Below are positions 46,101-52,956 of a stretch of 64,000 nt of DNA, in pieces. This stretch comes from Mucilaginibacter auburnensis (GTDB taxonomy: Bacteria > Bacteroidota > Bacteroidia > Sphingobacteriales > Sphingobacteriaceae): contig NZ_PGFJ01000001.1 in assembly GCF_002797815.1 (NCBI RefSeq), forward strand, positions 2,046,001-2,110,000, given 5' to 3'. A model generated the notes under the pieces. The model was not told where the DNA came from. It did not search any database and saw nothing but the letters and a program-made list of their open reading frames with translations. Every line of letters begins with the position of its first letter. The first letter of the stretch is position 1. The translations under genes were made by a program, and so were the position numbers.

Positions 46101-46546
46101 TGACCATCTCTGTATTGATGACCGGTGTTGGTATAGTGGCGCTGGCCGGTGTGGTTGTGCGTAATGGTATATTACTTGTTGAGTTTACAGATCTGTTAAT
46201 GTCACAGGGACAAAACCTACATGATGCTGTAGTAGAAGCCGGCCGTACACGTATGACCCCTGTAATACTTACCGCAACCGCTGCTATATTGGGTTTAATA
46301 CCGTTGGCTGTCGGTTTTAATATTGATTTTGCCGGTTTGTTTACTCATTTTCAACCGCACATTCACTTTGGTGGTGATAACGTTGCATTCTGGGGGCCGT
46401 TATCATGGACAATGATATTTGGTTTGGGTTTTGCCACCCTCATCACATTAATACTTGTACCATGTTTGTATATACTTCACTACAGGCTTAAACAAAGACT
46501 GTTCGGTAAAAAGAAAGAAGTTACCAAAGCAGAGTTAGCAGTTTAG
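43130..46546 (+). CDS. RND multidrug efflux permease (HAE1/AcrB type)
   Basis: Proton-driven trimeric inner-membrane pump of 1138 residues. The N-terminal helix, the porter loops and helix IV with the paired aspartates of LGIVVDDAIVVIENTHR are clear; those aspartates carry protons in drug-type pumps, which argues against a heavy-metal type. It is about 100 residues longer than AcrB: an insertion at about 505-570 after helix VI adds two short hydrophobic segments, a form common in Bacteroidota. A histidine-rich loop (THFQPHIHFGGDN) lies near residue 1075. A strong terminator follows. Confidence 0.96.
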   Translation: MKDIEKEFKPSSWSIDNKTAIYALVVLLTILGLVSYNNLPKENFPDIAQSKVYVQTQYIGQSPQNIEILVTRQIEKRLKSLKGLKKVTSDSRDNISIITAEFNGNVKIEDAKDDVKEAVDKAKPDLPQNDNNLKEPTVSDINVADLPILYVNISGNYDLKKLKEYADNLKDAIESMKEISKVDMVGALKPEIQINVDLNKMGAAQISYTDITNAIGYENIITSAGGLKVDGMRRSLDIRQDFKTADEVAAMVIRNPTGKAVYLRDIAEVKDAFHEQESYARLKTNKDTEFKNVITLNVSKRTGENLIGASDKIFELIKEKKANEFPKGLDVTVTGDQSDKTRTTVDDLVNTIIIGFVLVTIILMFFMGTTNALFVALSVPLSCFIAFLVMPAIGFTLNMIVLFSFLLALGIVVDDAIVVIENTHRIFDNGKVPIQKAAKMAAGEVFLPVLSGTMTTLAPFVPLAFWNSLIGKFMFFLPITLIITLLASLVVAYIINPVFAVDFMKPHVKGEHDHPKFDKSVKRAMIGFGIVAVIAYLVNFGMGNFVVFAAVLYLLNHFVFVKWIDAFQNKAWPKIQTGYANLLEKAVKVPGWVLVGTIGLFIFSIFFTVVRSPKVEFFPQADPNFAFVYITLPKGTDQAYTNEVTKILEKKVAAAVEPDKDVVSSIISNVTVSVTDPQDEDQGNYPNKGKIAVAFVKFGERKGKDTKIIMQNIRKAVVGIVPGAKITVDQESGGPPTQKDISIEIAGDNLDTLVRTANNLKKYIEKQNIGGIEELSADVQDDKPQIVFDINRERANREGISSAQISQALATTLYGWKAADFRNTTEDDYEINVRAREEQRYDLDAIRNLKITYRDMATGGAVRQVPISAFSDVRYANTFSNIKHKQQIRVITLGSNVLKTGGYNANDVNAQIATAMKNFKTPAGVTLRMGGGQEDQTEAAVFLLSALGVSFMLILIILMMQFNSVGKTFIIISEILFSIIGVLLGVSIFGMTISVLMTGVGIVALAGVVVRNGILLVEFTDLLMSQGQNLHDAVVEAGRTRMTPVILTATAAILGLIPLAVGFNIDFAGLFTHFQPHIHFGGDNVAFWGPLSWTMIFGLGFATLITLILVPCLYILHYRLKQRLFGKKKEVTKAELAV

Positions 46547-46570
46547 GCTGACATAAGTAATAGCAATTAA

Positions 46571-46610
46571 AAAGAACCATCTTCCATATCAGAAGATGGT
46601 TCTTTTGTTT
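46571..46610 (+). terminator. Rho-independent terminator of the RND operon
   Basis: A perfect 14-bp stem, AAAGAACCATCTTC (46571-46584) with its complement (46592-46605), closes a 7-base loop and is followed by T-rich sequence, 25 bases after the pump stop. Confidence 0.9.
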
Positions 46611-46649
46611 TAGGAATGATTATTGCAACTACTCGCCAAAGCATTAACC

Positions 46650-47135
46650 ATGGCAAAACACAGTACAATTAAACCGTTAAAACAGGTATTCGGTATAGGT
46701 ATATTGGCAGGCATGCGTTCGGCAGCTGCGCCGGCGATAGCCGGACACATATTGAGCGAACACAGGGGAAGGAGATTCAGACAGCACCCTGTCGGATCTT
46801 TCTCTTCTATAGCTATTGCCGACGTTTTGAAGATTATGGCTTTAGGAGAGTTTTTAGTTGATAAATTGCCTTTTACACCCAAACGTACAAAACCAGTGTC
46901 GGTTGCTGTTCGCTGCTTGTCGGGCGCGCTGGCTGGTGCAGGCATCTTTGAAGCCGCGGGTAAAAAGGCCTTAACAGGAGCCGTTTTAGGTTGTGTAGCA
47001 GCCGGACTCTCTACTTTTAGTAGTTTTTATTTACGAAAAGCTCTTTCTCGCACAGGTGCCGGAAATTTTATATCAGGTATAGTTGAAGATGCTTTTGTTG
47101 TAAGCGCAGGCATTAAGTTGGCTCAGTCTGCATAA
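46650..47135 (+). CDS. DUF4126-like membrane protein
   Basis: A 161-residue protein with an early GIGILAGMRSAAAPAIAGH segment, then a second part rich in small residues (RCLSGALAGAGIFEAAGKKA, VLGCVAAGLSTFSSFYLRKA). These features resemble DUF4126, a small membrane family of unknown function. The ATG at 46650 is preferred over a TTG at 46623 that lies only just past the preceding terminator. It may share a transcript with the following TetR gene, although that gene has its own -7 box. Confidence 0.65.
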   Translation: MAKHSTIKPLKQVFGIGILAGMRSAAAPAIAGHILSEHRGRRFRQHPVGSFSSIAIADVLKIMALGEFLVDKLPFTPKRTKPVSVAVRCLSGALAGAGIFEAAGKKALTGAVLGCVAAGLSTFSSFYLRKALSRTGAGNFISGIVEDAFVVSAGIKLAQSA

Positions 47136-47195
47136 TTTGTGTGTAATATTTATGAGTTATAACGCGCATTTTGTTATATGCCACAGAATATTTGA

Positions 47196-47203
47196 TACTT
47201 TTG
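47196..47203 (+). promoter_or_regulatory. Promoter of the second TetR gene
   Basis: TACTTTTG (exact TAnnTTTG) with TTTG at 47170-47173 (22-base spacer), 33 bases before the TetR ATG. Confidence 0.55.
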
Positions 47204-47235
47204 TTTAAAAAGTCAGTTTAAGTAAAAGGTATTGA

Positions 47236-47850
47236 ATGAGTTCAGCAATTGATCAGCAGGATATAAAGCGGGAAAAGATATTAGAAGCAGCTTATCAACG
47301 ATTTTTGCATTATGGTTACGCTAAAACAACCATGAATGAAATTGCGGGTGATCTTTCTTTTTCAAAAGCACTGTTATATTATTACTTTCCCGACAAAAGC
47401 CAGCTATATATAGCCGTTATGCGCAAGCTGGCAACTGACTATTTAGACAAGCTTGCGAGCCAAATCCACGGATTTGATGATCTGAAAAGCGCTTTTGTTT
47501 ATCAAATAAATATTCAACATAATTTTATAGTTGATAACTATAACTTCTTTGACTACTTCAGGGTGAATGAACAAAATTTACCCGAGACCATTTGGGATAT
47601 AATAGGAGAGATACACAACGCGGAAACGGACCTGCTCACATCAGCTATAAGGGCTGAAGTAGAAAAGGGTAGAATAAAGCCTGTTGAAAATCCTGAAGCT
47701 GTTATTGACCTTTTATTGGATGCGTTGCATGGTGTAAGGGTAAGATCAGCATCATATAAGAAAAATACCTTTCCCAAAAAAGAGCACCTGGAAGAGATAA
47801 GAAGTAAGCGATTATTGTTAGCTGAAATATTTATTAAAGGGCTTAATTAG
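47236..47850 (+). CDS. TetR/AcrR family transcriptional regulator
   Basis: A 204-residue regulator with an N-terminal helix-turn-helix (TTMNEIAGDLSFSKALLYYY, about residues 34-53) and an acidic helical ligand domain. It is not close to the pump-adjacent TetR in sequence, and lies beyond the pump terminator with its own promoter. It may regulate the DUF4126 gene, the pump or something distant; nothing in the sequence decides. No strong palindrome was found at its own promoter. Confidence 0.9.
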   Translation: MSSAIDQQDIKREKILEAAYQRFLHYGYAKTTMNEIAGDLSFSKALLYYYFPDKSQLYIAVMRKLATDYLDKLASQIHGFDDLKSAFVYQINIQHNFIVDNYNFFDYFRVNEQNLPETIWDIIGEIHNAETDLLTSAIRAEVEKGRIKPVENPEAVIDLLLDALHGVRVRSASYKKNTFPKKEHLEEIRSKRLLLAEIFIKGLN

Positions 47851-47893
47851 CAAATATTTACACTGTCAGGTTTCAGTAAAAAAAGCCTCAAGT

Positions 47894-47905
47894 GTGTTTA
47901 AACAC
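47894..47905. promoter_or_regulatory. Palindromic site upstream of the 47.9 kb small transcript
   Basis: GTGTTTAAACAC is a perfect 12-base palindrome ending 12 bases before an exact -7 box, so it overlaps the expected -33 region. It is a candidate operator. Confidence 0.4.
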
Positions 47906-47917
47906 ATAGATGATGGC

Positions 47918-47925
47918 TATATTTG
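47918..47925 (+). promoter_or_regulatory. -7 promoter box of a short transcript
   Basis: TATATTTG, exact TAnnTTTG, 68 bases after the TetR stop and about 80 bases before a strong terminator on the same strand, with no long open frame between. Confidence 0.5.
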
Positions 47926-47930
47926 TACTG

Positions 47931-48043
47931 TAATATAAATGCTAACCATTGTTAGCTTATATAAAGATACTTCTAAAGTTAAGAGGTGATTGTTTTAGAG
48001 TGATTAGCAGGTTGATCAATTTATTGATCGGCCTGCTTTTTTT
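47931..48043 (+). ncRNA. Candidate small RNA (or microprotein mRNA)
   Basis: About 110 bases bounded by an exact -7 box and a strong terminator. A hairpin GCTAAC-catt-GTTAGC lies at 47941-47956. The only open frame is a 16-codon one at 47939-47989 (MLTIVSLYKDTSKVKR), whose first codons form that hairpin. The unit has no plus-strand gene downstream; the next gene is convergent. It could be a small RNA or encode the short peptide. Confidence 0.4.
48006..48043 (+). terminator. Terminator of the short transcript
   Basis: AGCAGGTTGATCAA (48006-48019) pairs with 48024-48037 around TTTA, with two wobble positions (T opposite G), and is followed by six T residues. Confidence 0.85.
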
Positions 48044-48045
48044 CT

Positions 48046-48444
48046 TTAATAGTTGCTCAAGTCAATAACCGACCAGTTTTTTTGTTTGTTTGGCTCTCCG
48101 CCTTTGTATTGCAGCGTTATCTTAAAATCCATGGTAGTGCCCTCTGTCTCCAAACTTGATTTAATAACATAAACCGAATCGGATGTCTTGCCGGCTTGAA
48201 ACCCTTCATCAGAAAAGTTTACGCTTGGTGACTTTAGTGTTGGTCTTACAAACTCTTTTGCAATTTCATAAGCTTCTTCCCGGGAGGGGAGACCTTTGTG
48301 AAAATCGGGTTTTAAAGAACCTGTTACTGCAATTTTTACTACCATTGCTATGGCAATTGCCGAAAAGAAAAGTAAAAGCCAAACAGCCTTACCAGCCCTT
48401 TTCTTTTTATCGGCTTTTTCGTTCAGGAATTTATTCTCAGGCAT
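48046..48444 (-). CDS. Hypothetical protein with one membrane anchor
   Basis: A 132-residue protein. A lysine-rich N-terminus (residues 1-18) precedes a single transmembrane helix (about 19-42, VWLLLFFSAIAIAMVVKIAV), then a soluble domain of about 85 residues that should lie outside the inner membrane. That domain has a helix (REEAYEIAKEFVRPTL) followed by strands (SVNFSDEGFQ, DSVYVIKSSLE, MDFKITLQYKGG, NWSVIDL). I do not recognise a named family with confidence. It may be cotranscribed after SpmAB, which is 84 bases upstream on the same strand. Confidence 0.75.
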   Translation of the reverse strand: MPENKFLNEKADKKKRAGKAVWLLLFFSAIAIAMVVKIAVTGSLKPDFHKGLPSREEAYEIAKEFVRPTLKSPSVNFSDEGFQAGKTSDSVYVIKSSLETEGTTMDFKITLQYKGGEPNKQKNWSVIDLSNY

Positions 48445-48527
48445 TAATTAGGGTAAATAATATTCGTTAAAATTAAAAATAATTCTAAAAATACCTAATC
48501 AAGCAAAAGATATTTGCGTTAAACTTA

Positions 48528-49766
48528 TTACGCAAAAAAGAGGTAAGCAACAAAAATTGCGGCTATCACACCAGCCAGGTCAGCAATTAGCCCCGCCGGT
48601 ATGGCATATCGTGAGTTTTTTATCCCAACTGACCCGAAATATAATGCCACTATATAAAAGGTTGTATCCGCCGATCCGTTAAAAATACTTCCCAAACGTC
48701 CGGCAAAACTATCAGGGCCAAAAGTTTTCATAGTATCTATCATCATAGCCTTAGACCCTGATCCACTTAGGGGTTTCATGTAAGCAACAGGCATAGCATC
48801 AACAAAACGTGTATCTAATCCTAAGCCCGCAACCATCCACCTCAAACCATCGTTTAAATAATCTAATGCTCCGCTGGCTCTGAAAACGCTTATTGCGACT
48901 AACATAGCAACAAGGTAGGGAATGATCTTTACCGAAACGTCGAAAGCGTTTTTAGCGCCGTCTATAAAAGCTTCAAATACATTTATTTTTTTTCTTAATC
49001 CTCCTAATATAAATATTACAGGTATTGCATAAAGTAAAGTATTGCTTATAATTTTAGATACAAGGCTAATTTCGTCTTTAGTTAAAAAGGTGTTGAAATA
49101 CCAAACCAGTAAAAAAATAAATCCGGTTAAGCCGCCAAGCCAGGCCATAATTACCCTATCAAACAGGTTTATTTTTTGCTTTATGGCTACCGCTATCATA
49201 CCAACAACCGTAGCTACATAAGTTGCAATAACACATGGCAAAAATACATCCGCAGGGTCTTTGGCATTTAAAATGAAACGTTGCGCTATAATTGTAACCG
49301 GTAATAATTGCAAGCCCGAGGTATGTAATACCAAAAACATTATTTGAGCATTAGATGCTGTTTCTTTGTTGGGATTTAAAGTTTGTAGGCTGTCCATAGC
49401 CCTTAAACCTAACGGGGTGGCTGCGTTATCTAAACCCAGCATGTTAGCAGAAAAGTTCATCATCATTTGCCCTGTTGCCGGATGCTCTTTCGGGACTTCA
49501 GGAAAAAGCCTGGATAAGAAAGGCCCAACAATTCGAGACATCAGATTGATAGCACCAGCTTTTTCGCCGATGTTCATTATGCCCAGCCAAAGCGCCATAT
49601 TGCCTACAAGTGGAAGGGCAATATCCATCACGGATGATTTCGACGAATTAAACATTCCGTCAACCAGCAAGCTGAAAGCATCCGTATCGCCTAAAAAAAA
49701 CAACTTTACTAAAGCGATAATAAAAGCTATAATAAAAAACGATACCCAGATGTAGTTTAATGCCAT
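48528..49766 (-). CDS. Fused SpmA-SpmB nucleoside-recognition-domain membrane protein
   Basis: A 412-residue polytopic protein. The first half (to about 200) matches SpmA: DIALPLVGNMALWLGIMNIG, then MNFSANMLGLDNAATPLGL. The second half (about 215-412) matches SpmB: GAKNAFDVSVKIIPYLVAML, then KPLSGSGSKAMMID and STADTTFYIVALYFGSVG, with one residue difference (GSADTTFYI) here. In Bacillus the two are separate proteins affecting spore core dehydration; in non-sporulating Bacteroidota the fused form is common and its role unknown. Its 3' end carries a short hairpin across the stop. Confidence 0.88.
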   Translation of the reverse strand: MALNYIWVSFFIIAFIIALVKLFFLGDTDAFSLLVDGMFNSSKSSVMDIALPLVGNMALWLGIMNIGEKAGAINLMSRIVGPFLSRLFPEVPKEHPATGQMMMNFSANMLGLDNAATPLGLRAMDSLQTLNPNKETASNAQIMFLVLHTSGLQLLPVTIIAQRFILNAKDPADVFLPCVIATYVATVVGMIAVAIKQKINLFDRVIMAWLGGLTGFIFLLVWYFNTFLTKDEISLVSKIISNTLLYAIPVIFILGGLRKKINVFEAFIDGAKNAFDVSVKIIPYLVAMLVAISVFRASGALDYLNDGLRWMVAGLGLDTRFVDAMPVAYMKPLSGSGSKAMMIDTMKTFGPDSFAGRLGSIFNGSADTTFYIVALYFGSVGIKNSRYAIPAGLIADLAGVIAAIFVAYLFFA

Positions 49767-49772
49767 ATCAAA

Positions 49773-49814
49773 TTATAAGAAGTGAAAGTAAGTAATGATT
49801 TTCACTTCTTATAA
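49773..49814. terminator. Hairpin downstream of the exonuclease gene
   Basis: A perfect 15-bp inverted repeat (49773-49787 with 49800-49814, core AAGAAGTGAAA) with a 12-base loop, 20 bases past the exonuclease stop on the minus strand. It lacks a strong T-tract on that strand, so it may terminate or protect the 3' end. Confidence 0.65.
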
Positions 49815-49834
49815 TACCACATAACTTATGGCTC

Positions 49835-50851
49835 TTAACCCTTTTTAAATTTGTTAGCCAGCAACTTTAACATATCATCATCAACGGGCTTGGCCGGCTC
49901 ATCCTTTTTCTTGTAAGGTTGATTGTAGTTAGTATGCTGATTGTCTGGTTTTTTAAAAGCTTGACCCGTATTTTGATGCACGTTACCGTTAGGCGTTGTT
50001 TGTGCCGGTTTGGGCTGAATATGTTTTTGCTGGCGTTCCGCCTGTTTCTTAGCATTCATGCGGGCATAAATTTCTTCCAGTTTACGTTTGGTGTAAAGCG
50101 GGAAATCGCCCTGCATCATCCATGAATAGTAACTTGGTTCAATATTAAAAATGTCTTCTACCTTTTTGCCTTTATGTTTGCCGAAGTTAAAAACCTCTTC
50201 GCCGGCATCGTTATAAGCTAAACGTCCTGCAAAATCAACCGGGCGATGCAGGTTGGTAAATTTATGTAGCGCGGCTACATCATTAACAACCGGAACACTT
50301 TTATTGCCTTTTTTATCTTCCCATTCTACATTGGCGTAGCGTTCTAACTGCGCAAGTAAAACTTCCATAGTAGCGCGTGTATCAGCCTCGGCAGAGTGGG
50401 CGTTGATAATTTCTTTTTCGCAATAAAACTTATACGCGGCCTTTAAGGTGCGTTGCTCCATTTGATGGAAAATGTTTTGCACATCAATAAAATGCCTGTT
50501 ATCAAGGTCAAAGGCAACACCACAGCGTAAAAACTCTTCCATTAGCATGGGTATATCAAACTTGTTAGAGTTATAACCTGCAAGGTCGCTATCGCCAATA
50601 AACTCGCTTATGTCGACAGCTAACGCTTCAAAAAAAGGTTCATCTTTAATATGCTCATCATAAATACCATGAATAAGCGATGCCTCTAACGGCATTGGTA
50701 TACCCGGATTAACGCGCCAGATTTTAGCTTCTTCTGATCCGTCTGGGTATAGTTTTATAACCGATATTTCAACTATCCGGTCGGCACCAATATTTATACC
50801 CGTAGCTTCAAGGTCAAAAAAGGCAAGTGGGCGTATAAGGTTTAATTTCAT
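49835..50851 (-). CDS. DnaQ-like 3'-5' exonuclease with ExoX C-terminal module
   Basis: A 338-residue protein. Residues 1 to about 175 form a DEDD exonuclease: FFDLEATGINIGADRIVEIS (Asp and Glu of ExoI), SDLAGYNSNKFDIPML (ExoII) and HSAEADTRATMEV (HxxxxD of ExoIII, so the DEDDh type). Residues about 215-265 form the exodeoxyribonuclease X C-terminal module (FNFGKHKGKKVEDIF, YSWMMQGDFP). The last 70 residues are Q/N/P/K-rich and probably disordered. It could act in repair or proofreading; it is not attached to a polymerase gene. Confidence 0.9.
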   Translation of the reverse strand: MKLNLIRPLAFFDLEATGINIGADRIVEISVIKLYPDGSEEAKIWRVNPGIPMPLEASLIHGIYDEHIKDEPFFEALAVDISEFIGDSDLAGYNSNKFDIPMLMEEFLRCGVAFDLDNRHFIDVQNIFHQMEQRTLKAAYKFYCEKEIINAHSAEADTRATMEVLLAQLERYANVEWEDKKGNKSVPVVNDVAALHKFTNLHRPVDFAGRLAYNDAGEEVFNFGKHKGKKVEDIFNIEPSYYSWMMQGDFPLYTKRKLEEIYARMNAKKQAERQQKHIQPKPAQTTPNGNVHQNTGQAFKKPDNQHTNYNQPYKKKDEPAKPVDDDMLKLLANKFKKG

Positions 50852-50979
50852 ATTTTTCTTTGGTAGTAATTATGCAAAAGTCACGAAAAATCCTCAAAAA
50901 TGCCTCACGCAAGTGTATTATTTATGCTAAATGAGCTATATTCATCCCGCTTAAAACAAGTATCACAATTGTAGTATTA

Positions 50980-52956
50980 ATGAAGTCTGCTCTCTTTACA
51001 TTTATCCTGTTTCTAATCAGTTCATTAGCGCTTAACGCTCAGGATTTTCAATTTGGCAATTCCAACCAGGACGAGTTTAATATGAAAAAATACGCCAAAG
51101 ACACCTCGGCACATGCAGTGGTGTTGAATGAATTTGGCGATGCCCGCATAACCATGACCAGCAATGATGATATAAGGCTGGTTTATAAATACCATGTAAG
51201 AATAAAAATATTCGATAATGAGGGTTTAAAGCACGGTACGGTTGAAATACCACTTTATATTGGAAAGCAGGTGTGGGAGGAGGTTGATGACATTGAAGGG
51301 ATAACTATATCAACTGATGCTTCTGGTGCTGTAAAAACGCAGGAATTAAAAAAAGCACAAATTTTTACTGTTGACCTCAATAAAACGTATAAAGCTGTAA
51401 GATTTGCAATGCCGGCTTTGGTTGCCGGCAGTATAATAGAGTACAGATACACGGTAACAACACCATATTTTGAAGACTTTCATGATTGGCAATTTCAAAG
51501 TGATATACCGAAAGTGAAATCACAATATGAAGCACATATACCGGGGTTCTGGCAATTTAACGCTTTAAAGCGTGGTTACTTAGAACTAACAACTAATCAA
51601 TCATCTATAGATAGAGAGTGTTTTTCGGTACGTGGATCAAAGGCTGATTGTGCCCATTTTGTTTACGGTATGAAAGACATCCCTGCTTTTATAGAGGAGG
51701 ACTACATGACGGCGCCAAAAAATTTCATATCCGCAATTTATTTTGAGCTCTATGAGTATTCAAATCCGTATGATGGCGTGAAAACAAGATTAGCTAAAGA
51801 ATGGAAGGATGTTGATAACCAACTTAAGAGAGATGAATATTTTGGGCTGCAGATAAAAAAGAAAGACATTTTCAAAGATAAAATAGCCGCTATAATTGCA
51901 GGGCAACCAGATGAATTGGGTAGGGCAAAAGCTGTTTATGCCTTCATACAAAAAAATATGAAGTGGAACGATTTTATAGGTTTTGGTAGCGAAAGTGTAC
52001 GGAAAGCATTTGACGCCCACACCGGCACATCCGGAGATATTAACCTGGCATTGGTTGCCGCGCTGGCCTCAGCCAATATAAATGTGGAAGCCGTGTTGAT
52101 CTCTACCCGTAGCCACGGCGAAGTTAATAAGCTATATCCGGTTATTACAGAATTTAACTACGTATTGGCTAAAGCTAATATTGACGGCAAAAGTTATTTG
52201 CTGGATGCTACAGATCCGTTATTAGCGTTCGGGATGTTACCTATGCGTTGTTTAAACGACCAGGGTAGGGTAATGAGTCTTGATAAGCCGTCGTACTGGA
52301 TCGATATAAAAACACCAAATTCGCAAAGCATTACACGCGTGCTTGATCTGGCTCTTAATACAGACGGTAAGCTCAAAGGTAAAATAACGTTCTACTCAAA
52401 AGGATATTCAGGCTATCAAAAAAGACAGGCTATAAAAAAATTTAACTCTGTTGATGAGTATGTAGAGAATATGGATGAGAAGCTCCCTAAAATAAAGATC
52501 AAAAATTTCACTGTCAGTGGGGTAGACACGCTTGATGCAACAATAAGCGAAGTATACGAAGTAGAGATTGACGCCTATGAAAGCATGAACCATGAAAAGT
52601 TGAGCTTTAATCCGTTTATATTCGGACAAATTACCACCAACCCTTTCAAACTCAATGAGCGTAGTTACCCGGTTGACTGGGGAATGCCGTCAGACGAGAG
52701 ATTTATATTAAATGTAAAGTTGCCTGATGGATATACAATAGAAAACCCGCCTCAAAATACCACAGTAGCGTTGCCTAATCAGGGAGGATTGTTTGCTGTT
52801 GTGTACTCGGCAGTTGACAACACATTTTCTTTGTCGCACGTAACACAGTTCAGAAAATCAATTTATATGCCTCAAGAGTACCCCTACCTAAAAGAGTTAT
52901 ATAATAAGATCATCCTGTCTGAAAAAAGCGAAATGATATTCAAAAAGAAAATATGA
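50980..52956 (+). CDS. DUF3857 protein with inactive transglutaminase-like core
   Basis: A 658-residue exported protein (signal peptide ending SLALNAQ). DUF3857 spans about residues 50-240 (DDIRLVYKYHVRIKIFDNEG) and a transglutaminase-like fold about 270-430. At the position of the catalytic cysteine the sequence is SGDINLAL with isoleucine 354, and the usual histidine is replaced by asparagine-tyrosine (FNYVLAKA). The fold is therefore probably non-catalytic, a known state of this family branch. A DUF3858-type tail ends the protein. The stop overlaps the start of a second DUF3857 gene by 4 bases (ATGA), so the two are made together. Confidence 0.88.
   Translation: MKSALFTFILFLISSLALNAQDFQFGNSNQDEFNMKKYAKDTSAHAVVLNEFGDARITMTSNDDIRLVYKYHVRIKIFDNEGLKHGTVEIPLYIGKQVWEEVDDIEGITISTDASGAVKTQELKKAQIFTVDLNKTYKAVRFAMPALVAGSIIEYRYTVTTPYFEDFHDWQFQSDIPKVKSQYEAHIPGFWQFNALKRGYLELTTNQSSIDRECFSVRGSKADCAHFVYGMKDIPAFIEEDYMTAPKNFISAIYFELYEYSNPYDGVKTRLAKEWKDVDNQLKRDEYFGLQIKKKDIFKDKIAAIIAGQPDELGRAKAVYAFIQKNMKWNDFIGFGSESVRKAFDAHTGTSGDINLALVAALASANINVEAVLISTRSHGEVNKLYPVITEFNYVLAKANIDGKSYLLDATDPLLAFGMLPMRCLNDQGRVMSLDKPSYWIDIKTPNSQSITRVLDLALNTDGKLKGKITFYSKGYSGYQKRQAIKKFNSVDEYVENMDEKLPKIKIKNFTVSGVDTLDATISEVYEVEIDAYESMNHEKLSFNPFIFGQITTNPFKLNERSYPVDWGMPSDERFILNVKLPDGYTIENPPQNTTVALPNQGGLFAVVYSAVDNTFSLSHVTQFRKSIYMPQEYPYLKELYNKIILSEKSEMIFKKKI

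Noticed and set aside
48513..48536. Hairpin TTTGCGT/ACGCAAA across the SpmAB stop codon
   Set aside because: Seven base pairs and no T-tract in the right direction; not convincing as a terminator.
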